Assembly: GCA_903828145.1 (NCBI GenBank)
Contig: CAIKKY010000007.1
Location: 372,001-436,000 of the forward strand
Length of the DNA: 64,000 nt
Direction: 5' to 3'
Source: an uncultured Hyphomicrobiales bacterium
Lineage (GTDB): Bacteria; Pseudomonadota; Alphaproteobacteria; Rhizobiales; Devosiaceae
Shown here: positions 26,896 to 37,849 of the stretch, piece by piece
Position numbering within the stretch: position 1 is the first letter of the stretch
How the letters are laid out: each line of letters starts with the position of its first letter
Notes under the pieces: model-generated
What the model was told of the DNA's origin: nothing
Databases searched by the model: none
What the model saw: the letters and a program-made list of their open reading frames with translations, nothing else
Program-made: the position numbers and the translations under genes

Positions 26896-27453
26896 TCAGA
26901 CCTGCTGCACCGATTCCACGCCGGGCACGAAATGCCGCAGCAGGTTTTCAATGCCGCTTTTCAGCGTGGCCGTCGATGACGGGCAGCCCGAGCAGGCGCC
27001 CTGCATATGCAGGAACACCGTGCCATCGCGGAAGCCCTTGAAGGTGATGTCGCCGCCATCCATCGCCACAGCGGGACGCACACGGGTCGACAGCAGTTCC
27101 TTGATCACTTCGACGGTCTCACTGTCGGAAGGTTCAAAAAACTCATCATCGGTTTCGACCTCAGCCGTGCCATCGGTCAGCACCGGCTTGCCGGAGAGGA
27201 AATGCTCCATGATCACGCCGAGAATCGCCGGCTTGATATGGGCCCAATCGGCGCTGTCCTTGGTGACCGAAATGAAATCCGACCCGAGGAACACGCCTTC
27301 GACGCCCGGCACTTCAAACAGCGCTGATGCGAGCGGCGAAATGCCCGCGGCATCAAGCGTGCGGAAATCGCGCGGTTCACCAACCAGCACATCGCGGCCC
27401 GGCAGGAATTTGAGCGTCGCGGGATTTGGTGTGGCTTCGGTCTGGATGAACAT
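26896..27453 (-). CDS. NifU-like Fe-S scaffold protein (Nfu)
   Basis: A 185-residue protein with an N-terminal Nfu-N domain (MFIQTEATPNPATLKFLPG) and a C-terminal NifU domain carrying the CxxC cluster ligands in GACSGCPSS. It delivers Fe-S clusters to target enzymes such as lipoyl synthase, aconitase or MiaB. The two-domain arrangement is the alphaproteobacterial and mitochondrial NFU1 type. It lies 60 bp upstream of tsaB in the transcription direction. Confidence 0.93.
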   Translation of the reverse strand: MFIQTEATPNPATLKFLPGRDVLVGEPRDFRTLDAAGISPLASALFEVPGVEGVFLGSDFISVTKDSADWAHIKPAILGVIMEHFLSGKPVLTDGTAEVETDDEFFEPSDSETVEVIKELLSTRVRPAVAMDGGDITFKGFRDGTVFLHMQGACSGCPSSTATLKSGIENLLRHFVPGVESVQQV

Positions 27454-27522
27454 CGGCTGCCTCGGTCTGGAACGGTTCTAAAATAGGGTTTTCTGCAGCA
27501 ACGCGCAAGCCATCCCAGCCGA

Positions 27523-28005
27523 TCACGTTACCGAGATAATCTGCTCTTCGGTCATCCCGCCCGGCACGATCGTGACAATCACCGGCAGGCGTGTCTGCGC
27601 CGCGCGCGACGTGAAGGTACTCACCAAGGGGCCCGGTCCCTGCGGACTATCGGCGGCAGCCAGAACCAGAATGGCAATGTCGGGGTCATCTGCAAGCAAC
27701 CCCTCGATTTCGCTGACAAGCTCACCCTCGCGGATCACGGTTTCCGTGCGGATATCGCCCAGCTCGGCAATGCGGGCGCATTGCGCATCGAGCGCCCGTT
27801 CGGCGGCGGCGCGGGCTTCGGCGCGCATCACCTGCTCAACGCCGATGAACTGCGAAAAATCCTGCGTCTCGAGGACCGACAACAGCACCACGGTCCCGCC
27901 GGTCCGCTTCACCCGGTGCGCAGCAAATGTAACCGCGCGGCCAGCCTCGTCGCTCTCGTCAATGACCACCAGAAATTTGCGACGGTAGGACGCTGCTTCG
28001 GTCAC
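27523..28005 (-). CDS. Universal stress protein (UspA family)
   Basis: A 160-residue UspA-fold protein: RKFLVVIDESDEAGRAVTFAA at the start, the ADDPDIAILVLAA strand, and a C-terminal LVSTFTSRAAQTRLPVIVTIVP segment. The usual ATP-binding GxxG-x9-G-S/T is degenerate here, so it may be a non-nucleotide-binding member. The GTG at 28005 is chosen because GGAGGG lies just upstream; the longer ORF has no such site. It lies between trpS and the NifU gene. Confidence 0.85.
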   Translation of the reverse strand: MTEAASYRRKFLVVIDESDEAGRAVTFAAHRVKRTGGTVVLLSVLETQDFSQFIGVEQVMRAEARAAAERALDAQCARIAELGDIRTETVIREGELVSEIEGLLADDPDIAILVLAAADSPQGPGPLVSTFTSRAAQTRLPVIVTIVPGGMTEEQIISVT

Positions 28006-28056
28006 GCTCGGCCCTCCACGGTGCCACTGTTCCAAAATTCCCGATGGGAGTCCAGT

Positions 28057-29088
28057 TCAGCGCACAAAGCCCACGATCTTGCGCACATCGTCCATCACCG
28101 GCTGTGCGATGGCGCGGGCCCGCTCGGCCCCATCGCGCAGGATCGCGTCCATTTCCCCCGGATCGCCGACGAGGCGGCGCATCTCGGTGGCAACCGGGGC
28201 CAGCACCGCGACCGCCAGATCGGCCAGTGCCGGTTTGAACCGGCCCCAGCCCGAACCGCCGTATTCCTTCAGCACATCGGCCACCGACAGGTCGGCGAGC
28301 GCGGCATAGATCTGCACGAGGTTCTCGGCTTCCGCCCGTCCTGCAAGGCCCGCGGCTTCCGTGGGCAACGCTTCGGGGTCGGTGGTGGCCTTCTTGATCT
28401 TTTTCGAAATCATGTCGGCATCGTCCATCATGTAGATGGTCGACATGTCCGACGCGTCGGATTTGGACATTTTCTTCGTGCCATCGCGCAGCGACTTCAC
28501 CCGCATGGCCGGGCCCGTGGCCAGCGTCTCGGTCAACGGGAAAAACTCCTCGTCATGGCCGAACGCTTTGATCTGCTTGCGGAAATCGTGGTTGAATTTT
28601 TTGGCGATGTCGCGGGTCAGTTCAAGGTGCTGCTTCTGGTCTTCACCCACCGGCACGCCGGTCGCCTTGTAGAGCAGAATATCGGCGGCCATCAGGGACG
28701 GGTAGGCAAACAGACCAAGCGATACCTGCTCGGAATTCTCGCCGGCCTTGTCTTTGAACTGCGTCATCCGGGACATCCAGCCCATGCGCGCCACGCAATT
28801 GAAGATCCAGCTCAGCTCGGCGTGCTCCACCACCTGGGACTGGTTGAAGATGATCGAGCGCTTGGGGTCGAGCCCCGCCGCGATATAGGCGGCCGCAATT
28901 TCATAGGTCCAGCGGCGCAGGTCTTCAGGCTCCTGCCACACCGTGATCGCGTGCATGTCGACCACGCAGTAGATGGTCTGGTGCGTATCCTGCAGTGGCA
29001 CGAAGCGGCGGATCGCGCCAAGGTAATTGCCAAGGTGCAGATCGCCCGAGGGCTTGATTCCTGAAAATACGCGCGGGGTGAAGGCCAT
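28057..29088 (-). CDS. trpS: Tryptophanyl-tRNA synthetase
   Basis: A 343-residue class I aminoacyl-tRNA synthetase. The HIGH-type motif is HLGN in [11 protein letters not shown] and the KMSKS loop is [10 protein letters not shown]. The ATG at 29088 has GAGGA upstream and gives the typical start [15 protein letters not shown]; the upstream part of the long ORF is a frame-shifted reading of murJ. It lies 32 bases after murJ. Confidence 0.96.
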   Translation of the reverse strand: MAFTPRVFSGIKPSGDLHLGNYLGAIRRFVPLQDTHQTIYCVVDMHAITVWQEPEDLRRWTYEIAAAYIAAGLDPKRSIIFNQSQVVEHAELSWIFNCVARMGWMSRMTQFKDKAGENSEQVSLGLFAYPSLMAADILLYKATGVPVGEDQKQHLELTRDIAKKFNHDFRKQIKAFGHDEEFFPLTETLATGPAMRVKSLRDGTKKMSKSDASDMSTIYMMDDADMISKKIKKATTDPEALPTEAAGLAGRAEAENLVQIYAALADLSVADVLKEYGGSGWGRFKPALADLAVAVLAPVATEMRRLVGDPGEMDAILRDGAERARAIAQPVMDDVRKIVGFVR

Positions 29089-29120
29089 CTGGTCCTGATC
29101 CTCAAAGAGCGGGCAAGGCT

Positions 29121-30689
29121 TTACCCTTTTGCGGGCCGCCGCCGCAAGCGGGACAGCAGCACATCGAGCTTCTGCGCGCCCGAGACATGCGCCAGCCCAA
29201 AATAAAGTGCGAGCCCGAAACTGACGAGTCCGCCGAGCGCGACAAGCTGCAGGACCAGCGGCGCCGACGACGCGAGCCACGGGCGGAGCGGTTGGGCCAG
29301 CAGCCAGATCACCCCCGCCATCAGCACCGAAATCACGATGATGAGGCTGTGCTGGCGCCATTCGCCCGGGCTCAGGCTGAAATGCCCGCGCCGCCGCAGG
29401 CCCCAGCCGAGCAGCAGCACATTGGCCCAGGCCGAAACCGAGGTCGCAATCGCAATGCCCGCATGCGCGAGCGTGGGAAACAGCGCAAGGCTCAGCACGA
29501 TATTGATGATGACCGAGATGAAGGCAAAATAGGTCGGGGTCCTGGTGTCTTCGCGCGCGAAAAACCCCGGCTGCAACACCCGAACCAGCACATAGGCCGG
29601 AAGCCCGGCTGAAAACCACACCAGCGTCGCCGCCGTCTCCAGCGTATCGATTGGCCCGAACGCACCGCGTTCGAACAGCACCGAGACGATGGGCGTGGCG
29701 AGCGCGACCAGCGCCGTAGTGGCGGGCATCGAGAGGAACATGGAAATCAGCAGCGATTGCTTCTGCGCATTTTCCGCTTCTTCCGTGCGCCCACCTTTCA
29801 GGTGGCGCGACAGCTCGGGGAGCAACACGGTGCCAATGGCAATGCCGATGATCCCGAGCGGGAGTTGGTACAGCCGGTCGGCATAATAGAGATAGGCAAT
29901 GGCGGCATCCTTGCCCGAGGCAATGATGGTGCCGACAAAGATATTCACCTGGGTGATCCCCCCGGCCACAATGGCGGGAATGGCCATAATCCAGAAGGCT
30001 TTAACTTCACCATCAAAGCGCGGCCACTGCAGCCTGGGCACAAAGCCTGCCCGCTTGATGGCGACATAGACCAGCGCGAGTTGCGCGACGCCGCCCGCCA
30101 GCGTGCCCACCGACACCCAGATCGCCGTTTCAACAGCGCTGTTCGGCCACAGCACCAGCGGGGCCATGAAGCCGATCATCACGATATTGAGCAGGATCGG
30201 CGCAAAGGCCGCAGCCTGAAAGCGGTTGAGCCCGTTGAGAATGGCCGAATAGGCCGCCATCAGCGACATGCACATCAGATAGGGAAAGCAGATGCGCGTC
30301 AGCAGCACCGTCAGGTCGTATTTCTCAGGATCATCGAGAAATCCGGGCAAAAAGGGGGCCAGCACCTGCGGCATGAAGATTTCGACCAACACGGTAACGA
30401 GGGTCACCACCAGCACGAGCCAGCTCATGATCCGTGCGGCCCACAGCCGGGCCGGATCATTACCCTCCTGCTCCAGCTTTTTGGCAAAGAGCGGAATGAA
30501 CGCGGTATTGAAGGCGCCCTCTGCAAACAGCCGCCGGAACAGGTTGGGAAAGCGGAATGCTGCGAGATAGGCATCTGCCGCCGGGCCGGTGCCCAGGACC
30601 GCCGCCACCAGCGCGTCCCGCACAAAGCCGAGAATGCGGCTGCCCGTGGTGAGCACCCCGACCTGAACGAAGTTTTTGAACAGGCTCAT
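29121..30689 (-). CDS. murJ: Lipid II flippase MurJ (MviN)
   Basis: A 522-residue polytopic inner-membrane protein with about 14 helices. The family N-terminus is seen in [18 protein letters not shown], and the [25 protein letters not shown] segment is diagnostic for MurJ. It flips lipid-linked peptidoglycan precursor to the periplasmic side. It overlaps glnD by four bases, the common glnD-murJ order. Confidence 0.96.
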   Translation of the reverse strand: MSLFKNFVQVGVLTTGSRILGFVRDALVAAVLGTGPAADAYLAAFRFPNLFRRLFAEGAFNTAFIPLFAKKLEQEGNDPARLWAARIMSWLVLVVTLVTVLVEIFMPQVLAPFLPGFLDDPEKYDLTVLLTRICFPYLMCMSLMAAYSAILNGLNRFQAAAFAPILLNIVMIGFMAPLVLWPNSAVETAIWVSVGTLAGGVAQLALVYVAIKRAGFVPRLQWPRFDGEVKAFWIMAIPAIVAGGITQVNIFVGTIIASGKDAAIAYLYYADRLYQLPLGIIGIAIGTVLLPELSRHLKGGRTEEAENAQKQSLLISMFLSMPATTALVALATPIVSVLFERGAFGPIDTLETAATLVWFSAGLPAYVLVRVLQPGFFAREDTRTPTYFAFISVIINIVLSLALFPTLAHAGIAIATSVSAWANVLLLGWGLRRRGHFSLSPGEWRQHSLIIVISVLMAGVIWLLAQPLRPWLASSAPLVLQLVALGGLVSFGLALYFGLAHVSGAQKLDVLLSRLRRRPAKG

Positions 30690-33493
30690 GCCGAAGCGGC
30701 CGCCTTGGGCTTGTCGTCAGCCGGGGGCCGCTGAAACACGCCCAACAGCGCATCGTGGATGCGCAACTGGCGGTGCTTGGCATCAATCTTGTGGCCGGTG
30801 AGATCGGTCACATAGAAAACGTCGACGGCCTTTTCGCCATAGGTACCAATATGCGCCGAACCGATGGTGAGGTTGAGATCGGCGATTTCGCGCGTCAGCA
30901 GGTGCAACAGCCCAATCCGGTCGAGGCCCATCACCTCGATCACCGTGAATTTCTCCGAAATCGTATTCGATACCGCCACCTGCGCCGGCAGGCTGAACGG
31001 CTTCAGCCGCCTGTTGTGGCGGCTCTCCTTGCCCAGGTCGATCAGCACCTGACGGCGACCCTGCAGGAGCTGCTTCACCGTATCGATAATGCGTGTGGCA
31101 CGGACCTTTTCGTCCTCATCTGAGGCAAAGGCGCGCCGCAGGCGGAAGGTGTCGATGGCCCGCCCGTCGCGGCTGCCGAACACCTGCGCCCCGATGATCG
31201 AGGCATCGCACATGGTGCAGGCACCGGCGATCAGTGACAGAAGGCGCGGATGGTCGGGCGTGTAGAAGCTGACTTCGGTGATGCCTTCAAAGGCCTTGAT
31301 GCGGATCGAGCCCGCAAACATCTGTCCGGCCTGATCGGCAACCCGGATCATGCGGGCATGTTCGGCCTGCAACTCAGGTTCGGCCCTGAGCCAGTAGTGA
31401 TCGTAATGACGGGTGAGATAGAGGTTGATCTCGTCCTCGGGCCACGCGGAGAGGGCGCCGCGCAGCACCGACTTGGCCGCATCCACGCGCTCGCGCTGGC
31501 TGACCTTCGAATGTCCGCCCGAGAGCAGCGGCTCGGTGGCGTAATAGAGCGAGCGCAGCAGCGAGCCCTTCCAGCCGGTCCAGGTGCCCGGCCCCACCGC
31601 GCGGATATCGCAGGCCGTGAGGATCATGAGGAGCGCCAGCCGCTGCGGCGACTGCACGACTTCGGCAAAGCTCTTGGCGGTTTCGGGGTCCTGAATGTCG
31701 CGGCTCTGGGCCACTTCGCTCATCAGCAGGTGATATTCGATGAGCCAGGCCACGGTGTCGGTTTCGGCCGCATCGAGCCCAAGACGCGGGCAGAACTTCC
31801 GCGCAAAGCGCGCACCCGCAATCGAGTGATCCTCGGGCCGACCCTTGGCAATATCGTGCAGAAACAGCGCGACATAGAGCAGCCGCGTATCGTTGAGGTG
31901 CGGCAGCAGTTCATGGGTCAGCGGCAGTTCGTTTTTCAGCCCGCCATTGGCGATGTCGCCCATCACGCCCACGGCGCGGATCAGGTGCTCGTCCACCGTG
32001 TAATGGTGGTACATGTTGAACTGCATCAGCGCGACGATCTTGCCGAATTCCGGCACGAAACGGCCCAGCACGCCGGATTCATTCATCTGCCGCAGAATGC
32101 GCTCGACAAACGTGGGGCCGGTCAGGATTTCCAGGAACCAGCGGTTCGCCTGCTTGTCGGCCCGCAGGTCCGGCCCGATAAGCCGCAGCGAGCGGCGGAT
32201 GGCCTTGATCGCGTCAGGGTGAAACAGCAGGTCGTGCTTGCCGGCAAGCAGAAAGCCCTTGATGAGATTTTTCGGGTCGGCCTCGAAAATATCGGGGCCG
32301 GCAATATTGAGCCGGCCCGAATCCACCACGAAGTCTTTTTCGCCTTTGATCGCCACTTTGCCGCGTTTGAACGGGGCGAGCACGCGTCCCACCATGTCGA
32401 GCGGCTTGGCGTGATCGAATTCAAGCGAGGTGCAGAAAATGCGGGTCAGGTCGCCCACGTCCTTGGCCACAAGGAAGTAGCGCTTCATGAAGCGCTCGAC
32501 GGCCAGCATCCCGGCGCGGTCGGCAAAGCCCAGCCGCTGCGCCAGATCGGGCTGCACGTCGAAAGTGATCTTCTCGTCGGCCCGTCCGGTGAGGAAATGC
32601 AGGTGGCAGCGGATAGCCCAGAGGAAATCCTCGGCCCGCACGAACAGCCGGTATTCGTCGGCGCTCAACACGCCCTTGTCGACCAGCTCGGCGCTGGTCT
32701 TCACACGGTAAAAATACTTCCCGATCCAGAACAGCGTGTGCAGATCGCGCAGCCCGCCCTTACCGTCCTTGATATTGGGCTCCACCACATAGCGGGTATT
32801 GCCCATCTGCCGGTGGCGTTCCTCGCGTTCAGCCATTTTCGCGGCGATGAACTCGGGGCCGGTCTTCGGCATGATTTCGGATTCAAACCGCTGGATCAGT
32901 TCGGCAAACAGCGTGCGGTCGCCGGTGAGGTACCGCGCTTCCAGCGTGGCGGTGCGCACCGTCATATCGGATTTCGCCATGCGGATGCAGTCATCCACCG
33001 AGCGCACGGCATGGCCAACCTTCTGGCCCAGATCCCACAGCATATAGAGAATATATTCGGTGACCTGTTCGCCCCAGGGCGTCTGCTTGTAGGGCAGGAT
33101 GAACAACAGATCGATGTCCGATCCGGGCGCCAGCGTGCCGCGCCCGTAGCCGCCCACCGCCGCGACCGAAATCATCTCGGCGTCGGAAGGCGTCGTGACC
33201 GGGTACACGAATTTCGAGGCAAACAGATGTACCGCCTTGATGATTTCATCTTCGGCGGCGCTCAGGTTCATGGCGCAGCGCGCGCCCTTGCCCGTGGCCC
33301 GCAGGTCGGCCTCGGCAGCCTTGCGTGCGTCGGCGAGAACGGTGCGCACATGCAGCAGCACCTTGGCCCGCGCCGCGCTCGAAGCGGGCGGCTCAGAGCC
33401 AATGGCGGTCAGAATATCGGCGACAATGGTGTCCGCGGGCACCGCCTGGAAGTGGGCCTTGCGCAGACGGGATTCAGTTTCGACGGTCTGCAT
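30686..33493 (-). CDS. glnD: [Protein-PII] uridylyltransferase/uridylyl-removing enzyme
   Basis: A 935-residue bifunctional nitrogen sensor. The N-terminal nucleotidyltransferase domain has GGYGRGTLAPGSDIDLLF; the HD hydrolase domain has LFLHDIAKGRPEDHS; two C-terminal ACT domains bind glutamine (FYTPDHPRLLSLIAG and VMGLDRIGLLHLLT). GlnD uridylylates or deuridylylates PII according to glutamine level. All catalytic features appear intact. It overlaps mutS by 20 bases and murJ by four. Confidence 0.97.
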   Translation of the reverse strand: MQTVETESRLRKAHFQAVPADTIVADILTAIGSEPPASSAARAKVLLHVRTVLADARKAAEADLRATGKGARCAMNLSAAEDEIIKAVHLFASKFVYPVTTPSDAEMISVAAVGGYGRGTLAPGSDIDLLFILPYKQTPWGEQVTEYILYMLWDLGQKVGHAVRSVDDCIRMAKSDMTVRTATLEARYLTGDRTLFAELIQRFESEIMPKTGPEFIAAKMAEREERHRQMGNTRYVVEPNIKDGKGGLRDLHTLFWIGKYFYRVKTSAELVDKGVLSADEYRLFVRAEDFLWAIRCHLHFLTGRADEKITFDVQPDLAQRLGFADRAGMLAVERFMKRYFLVAKDVGDLTRIFCTSLEFDHAKPLDMVGRVLAPFKRGKVAIKGEKDFVVDSGRLNIAGPDIFEADPKNLIKGFLLAGKHDLLFHPDAIKAIRRSLRLIGPDLRADKQANRWFLEILTGPTFVERILRQMNESGVLGRFVPEFGKIVALMQFNMYHHYTVDEHLIRAVGVMGDIANGGLKNELPLTHELLPHLNDTRLLYVALFLHDIAKGRPEDHSIAGARFARKFCPRLGLDAAETDTVAWLIEYHLLMSEVAQSRDIQDPETAKSFAEVVQSPQRLALLMILTACDIRAVGPGTWTGWKGSLLRSLYYATEPLLSGGHSKVSQRERVDAAKSVLRGALSAWPEDEINLYLTRHYDHYWLRAEPELQAEHARMIRVADQAGQMFAGSIRIKAFEGITEVSFYTPDHPRLLSLIAGACTMCDASIIGAQVFGSRDGRAIDTFRLRRAFASDEDEKVRATRIIDTVKQLLQGRRQVLIDLGKESRHNRRLKPFSLPAQVAVSNTISEKFTVIEVMGLDRIGLLHLLTREIADLNLTIGSAHIGTYGEKAVDVFYVTDLTGHKIDAKHRQLRIHDALLGVFQRPPADDKPKAAASA

Positions 33494-36134
33494 CGCGGAG
33501 CTTCTTTAGTTCGTAGACCAGCTCTAACGCCTGCCGGGGGGTCAGATCATCCGGCTTCAGCGCATCGATCCTCGCATGAAGACCGTTAGGCAGAGGTTTA
33601 GGCGCCTCAACCCTGTGCTGAAAGAGCGGGAGTTCGTCTAGCACGGCCCCCTTGCCGCCGGAAGAGCGCTGTTCAAGCTCGCCGAGCACCTGACGCGCCC
33701 GCGCCAGAACCGAGTCCGGCACGCCCGCAAGCCGCGCCACCTGAATGCCATAGGAGCGGTCAGCGGCGCCGGGCGCGACTTCATGCAGAAACACCACATC
33801 GCCCTCCCACTCGCGCACCCGCATCGTGTGGTTGGAGACCCGCTTCAGGGTTTTCGCCAGCGCGGTCATTTCGTGGAAATGGGTGGCAAACAGGCCCCGG
33901 CACCCGGTTTCATTGTGCAGCGCCTCTACCGAGGCCCAGGCAATCGACAGCCCGTCGAAGGTCGCCGTGCCGCGCCCGATTTCATCGAGGATCACCAGCG
34001 AGCGTTGCGTTGCGCGGTTGAGAATGGCCGCCGTCTCGACCATTTCAACCATGAAGGTCGAGCGCCCGCCGCCAATGTCGTCGGCCGCACCAACGCGGCT
34101 GAACACCCGGTCCACCACGCCGATCCGCGCCTCCTGCGCGGGGACAAAGCTGCCCATCTGCGCCAGCACGGCCATCAGCGCGTTCTGGCGCAGGAAGGTG
34201 GATTTGCCGCCCATGTTCGGCCCGGTGATGAGCCACAGCGCCCCGCCCGACAGATCGCAGTCGTTTTCAACGAACACCTCGCCCGCCGCGCGGACATGGC
34301 TTTCGACCACCGGATGCCGCCCGCCCGTAATGGCGAATTCGAGGCTCTCGTCCACCAGCGGGCGGGTGAAATTGCGCGTCATGGCGAGATGCGCGAGGCC
34401 GGCCGCCACGTCGAGTTCGGCCAGTGCATCGGCCACGTCTCGCAGCGCCGGGGTGACATCGAGCACGGCGCGCACCAGCCGGTTGAAAATGCCCAGTTCA
34501 ATCTCGAAACCCACATCCTGCGCCCGCGCGATCCGGCCTTCGAGGTCGGCCAGTTCGGCGGTGGTGAAGCGCATGACATTGGCCAGCGTCTGGCGGTGAA
34601 TGAAGGTCTCGCGCCACGGGGCCTCAAGCAGCTTTTGCCCGCTCGGCGCCGCGACTTCCACGAAATAGCCCAGCACGCCATTGTGCCGGATTTTCAGGGC
34701 CCTGATGTCGGTTTCATCGGCGAGCCGTGCCTGCAGCGCCGCTACGACATCGCGTGTTTCCGAGCCGAGTGCCCGTTCGGCATCAAGCCGCGCCTCATAG
34801 CCCGCGCGGATAAAGCCGCCGTCACGGACGAGCAGGGGCGCATCGTCAGTGAGCGCGGCCCGCAGGTCGTCGCCCAGGGCGACGGGGGCTGATCGCAGCC
34901 GCGCGGCGATGGCGTCGAGGTCGGCTGATCCCGGAATACCATCAAGCCGGGCTGCGAGTGCCCGCGCGGCGGCAAGCGCCAGCGCCACGGCGTTGAGGTC
35001 GCGTGGTCCGCCTCTCCCCAGCGTCAGCCGGGTGATGGCGCGGATGAGATCGGGCACCGATTTCAGGTCGAGCCGCAGTCGCTGGGTCAGCAGGCCATCG
35101 TCGGCCAGCACCTCAACCGCATCGAGCCGCCGGTTGATCGCCTCGACCGAAACCAGCGGCGCGGCCAGCCGCTGCGCCAGGAGGCGCGATCCCGCCGGGG
35201 TGATGCACTGGTCGATTTCGGTCCTGAGCGCGCCTTTTTCATGCCCACGCTGGGTGACCAGCAGTTCGAGCGAGGCGCGGGTCGCGGCATCGATGGCCAT
35301 GAATTCGGCCAGTGCAGGCGCGGCGGGCGCGCGCAGCACCACCGGCGCACCCTTCTGGCTTTCGCTGATATAGGCGCACAGCGCGCCGAAGGCGGCGCGT
35401 CCAGCGCGCGAAAAGGCCGTTGGGTCCACCTCGCCGCCTGGGAAGGTTGCACTGATCCGCCCCGCACCGGTCTCACTATCGAATCCGTCCGTCTCCAGCG
35501 TGACAACCGCAATGCCATCGAGCCGCACGCGCCGCGCCGCGAGCAGGGCTTTCGTGGCCGCGCTGAGCAGCAGTTCCGAGGGGTCGATCCGCGCCAGTTC
35601 GTCGGCCAGCGCGCTTTCCGCCACGTCAATCACCGAGGTTTCCCCGGTCGAGACATCGGCAAAGGCCAGCGCAAAATCGGTCTCGCCCTGGCGGGTCATG
35701 GCGAGAGCCGCGAGATAGTTCGAGGTGCGGGCCGGCAGCAGATCGTCTTCGGTCAGCGTGCCAGCGGTAACGAGCCGCACGACTTCGCGTTTGACGGGTG
35801 ATTTCGAGCCGCGTTTTTTGGCCTCAGCCGGGTCTTCCATCTGTTCGCAGATGGCGACGCGATGGCCGAGGGCAATCAGCTTCCTGAGATAGTCCTGCGC
35901 CGCGTGGATGGGCACGCCGCACATGGGAATGTCGTGGCCCTGATGCTTGCCGCGCTTGGTCAGCACAATGCCCAGCGCCTGGCTCGCGATCTCGGCGTCC
36001 TCGAAGAACATCTCGTAAAAATCGCCCATCCGGTAAAACAGCAAAAAGCCCGGATTGACCGATTTGATCTCGAGAAATTGCCCCATCATGGGTGTGATGG
36101 CGGCAGCCTCGGCGGTGGGGACGTGCTGGTCCAT
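33474..36134 (-). CDS. mutS: DNA mismatch repair protein MutS
   Basis: An 886-residue MutS with all domains. Mismatch recognition is near the N-terminus (FYRMGDFYEMFFEDA, with the Phe and Glu that contact the mismatch). The ATPase domain has Walker A TGPNMGGKST and Walker B LVILDEIGRGTATFDG. The C-terminus carries a helix-turn-helix dimerisation segment. It starts the mutS-glnD-murJ-trpS run, 91 bp from the GH43 gene in the same orientation. Confidence 0.97.
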   Translation of the reverse strand: MDQHVPTAEAAAITPMMGQFLEIKSVNPGFLLFYRMGDFYEMFFEDAEIASQALGIVLTKRGKHQGHDIPMCGVPIHAAQDYLRKLIALGHRVAICEQMEDPAEAKKRGSKSPVKREVVRLVTAGTLTEDDLLPARTSNYLAALAMTRQGETDFALAFADVSTGETSVIDVAESALADELARIDPSELLLSAATKALLAARRVRLDGIAVVTLETDGFDSETGAGRISATFPGGEVDPTAFSRAGRAAFGALCAYISESQKGAPVVLRAPAAPALAEFMAIDAATRASLELLVTQRGHEKGALRTEIDQCITPAGSRLLAQRLAAPLVSVEAINRRLDAVEVLADDGLLTQRLRLDLKSVPDLIRAITRLTLGRGGPRDLNAVALALAAARALAARLDGIPGSADLDAIAARLRSAPVALGDDLRAALTDDAPLLVRDGGFIRAGYEARLDAERALGSETRDVVAALQARLADETDIRALKIRHNGVLGYFVEVAAPSGQKLLEAPWRETFIHRQTLANVMRFTTAELADLEGRIARAQDVGFEIELGIFNRLVRAVLDVTPALRDVADALAELDVAAGLAHLAMTRNFTRPLVDESLEFAITGGRHPVVESHVRAAGEVFVENDCDLSGGALWLITGPNMGGKSTFLRQNALMAVLAQMGSFVPAQEARIGVVDRVFSRVGAADDIGGGRSTFMVEMVETAAILNRATQRSLVILDEIGRGTATFDGLSIAWASVEALHNETGCRGLFATHFHEMTALAKTLKRVSNHTMRVREWEGDVVFLHEVAPGAADRSYGIQVARLAGVPDSVLARARQVLGELEQRSSGGKGAVLDELPLFQHRVEAPKPLPNGLHARIDALKPDDLTPRQALELVYELKKLRDADRRN

Positions 36135-36225
36135 GGCACTCGGGAGCGGATGAATTGACCGAAGGCTAACACGACCCGGGCCGGGGCGGGAGCGGAACTT
36201 GCCCCGCTCCCCAAGCCCTTCGGCG

Positions 36226-37845
36226 TCAATAGCGGTCGGAGTCGTGCTGAATCGGCCGGTAGACGAAATCGCTGAACGCCGCTTCGCGCGCCGTGCCGTT
36301 CAGATCGGAACAGGCCATGCCGACAAAAGCGCCGGTAAAGCTGCCATGTTCGGCATGGCCGCCACATTCGTCCGACAGCAGCGAAGCATCGAGCACCGGC
36401 CCGACGTCCTGCCAGTTTCCGCCCTCGATGGCGTAGAAAAACTGCAGCGCCGCGCCGCGGATTTCGAGCCTGAGCCGCACTTTGCCTTCATTGGGGATTT
36501 TAACCGGGTCCGCCGGGAAGGTGAGGTCGCCATCGGGGTGGCTCGCCAGCGAACTCATGATGAGCAGTTCGCGCTGGCCATCCGAATGGGCGGTGACGGT
36601 GAGATAGTGGAAATTGTACCGGCTGTAATAGCCGGTCAGCCCGGCAAACTGCCGCTCATCGACCGGCGAGAAATCGACGGTCACTTCAGCATCATAGGAA
36701 AAATGCGTCTGCCGCCGTGCGACCAGCGCCTGCTCGAACCATGAGCCGATCGACTCGCGTCCGATCAGCGTCAGCGTACCATCGGCATTGGTGTGGAAAA
36801 TCCGCTCGGTTTCCGGAGTGCGGAGCCACTGGAAATCCATCGGCAGGGTTTGAAAGCTGTAGCGCTGTTCGGCCCAGTAGGTGGCCTCGTCCCGCGTGCC
36901 GGGCAGATCGACTTCGAGCGAAGGCACTGGGCCGTTCTTCACCCACAGCCAGTCATCTTCGCCCCAATAGGCTTCCTGTATGCCGGTCTCGCGGCCCAGC
37001 ACGCAGCGGCGTTTCTGGGTGGTGGGGCGGCCCATCAGATGCACGAGATAGGTCTTCCCATCCGGCGTATCGACAATATCGCCATGGCCCGAGCGCTGCA
37101 CCGCGTTGAGCGGCGCGTCTTTGGCGGTCAGGATGTGCTGGATCGGGTGGGTTTCATAGGGCCCATCGATGCTGCGCGAGCGGGCGAGCGTGCAGGCATG
37201 CTCATAGCCCGTACCGCCCTCGGCGGTGAGGAGGTAATACCACGGTTTCCCATCCTTGCCCGCGCGCTTGTACAGGTGGGGGCCCTCAACCAGCTTCAGG
37301 TCCGTGCCCTGATAGATGTTCTTGATCGGGCCGACGAGCTTCTGCTGGGTGTGGTCATATTCCTGCAGCGCAATCCCCGCGAACAGCAGCGGCCGCACCC
37401 GGTGATCCCAGGTCATGTTGACGAACCACTTGCGCCCGTCATCGTCGTGGAACAGCGAGGGGTCAAAGCCCGAGGAGTTCATAGAGATCGGGTCAGACCA
37501 CGGCCCCTCGATCGATGGCGCGGTAACGAGATAGTTATGCGCGTCCTTGAACGAGCCGTCCTTGCGCTTCACGTCGGTATAAATCAGCCAGTACAGCCCA
37601 TCCGAATAGGACAGGCAGGGCGCCCAGATCCCGCAGCTATCGGGATCGCCGCGCATATCGAGCTGCGCCTTGCGGTTGAGCGGCCGGGTGACCAGCGTCC
37701 AGTTCACCAGGTCTTTCGAGTGGTGAATCTGCACGCCCGGATACCATTCGAAGGTCGAGGTCGCGATGTAATAGTCCGCGCCGACGCGGAGAATCGACGG
37801 GTCCGGGTTGAAGCCGGGGAGAATGGGGTTGCGGATCAGGGTCAT
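36226..37845 (-). CDS. Glycoside hydrolase family 43 beta-xylosidase
   Basis: A 539-residue two-domain GH43 enzyme. The five-bladed propeller carries the three acidic residues expected: base D15 (GFNPDPSIL), pKa modulator D128 (SGFDPSLFHDDDG) and acid E187 (LVEGPHLYKR). A C-terminal beta-sandwich begins at about residue 330. It probably releases xylose from xylo-oligosaccharides; some relatives also act on arabinosides. There is no signal peptide, so it acts in the cytoplasm on imported oligosaccharides. It lies four bases after xylulokinase in one operon. Confidence 0.88.
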   Translation of the reverse strand: MTLIRNPILPGFNPDPSILRVGADYYIATSTFEWYPGVQIHHSKDLVNWTLVTRPLNRKAQLDMRGDPDSCGIWAPCLSYSDGLYWLIYTDVKRKDGSFKDAHNYLVTAPSIEGPWSDPISMNSSGFDPSLFHDDDGRKWFVNMTWDHRVRPLLFAGIALQEYDHTQQKLVGPIKNIYQGTDLKLVEGPHLYKRAGKDGKPWYYLLTAEGGTGYEHACTLARSRSIDGPYETHPIQHILTAKDAPLNAVQRSGHGDIVDTPDGKTYLVHLMGRPTTQKRRCVLGRETGIQEAYWGEDDWLWVKNGPVPSLEVDLPGTRDEATYWAEQRYSFQTLPMDFQWLRTPETERIFHTNADGTLTLIGRESIGSWFEQALVARRQTHFSYDAEVTVDFSPVDERQFAGLTGYYSRYNFHYLTVTAHSDGQRELLIMSSLASHPDGDLTFPADPVKIPNEGKVRLRLEIRGAALQFFYAIEGGNWQDVGPVLDASLLSDECGGHAEHGSFTGAFVGMACSDLNGTAREAAFSDFVYRPIQHDSDRY

Positions 37846-37849
37846 GGGG

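Noticed and set aside
29089-29619. N-terminal extension of the trpS ORF
   Set aside because: It is an out-of-frame reading of murJ; the synthetase starts at 29088 with a ribosome site.
31250-33589. 779-codon plus-strand ORF
   Set aside because: Antisense to glnD, which has all expected domains; the plus-strand reading is His/Arg/Gln-rich without motifs.
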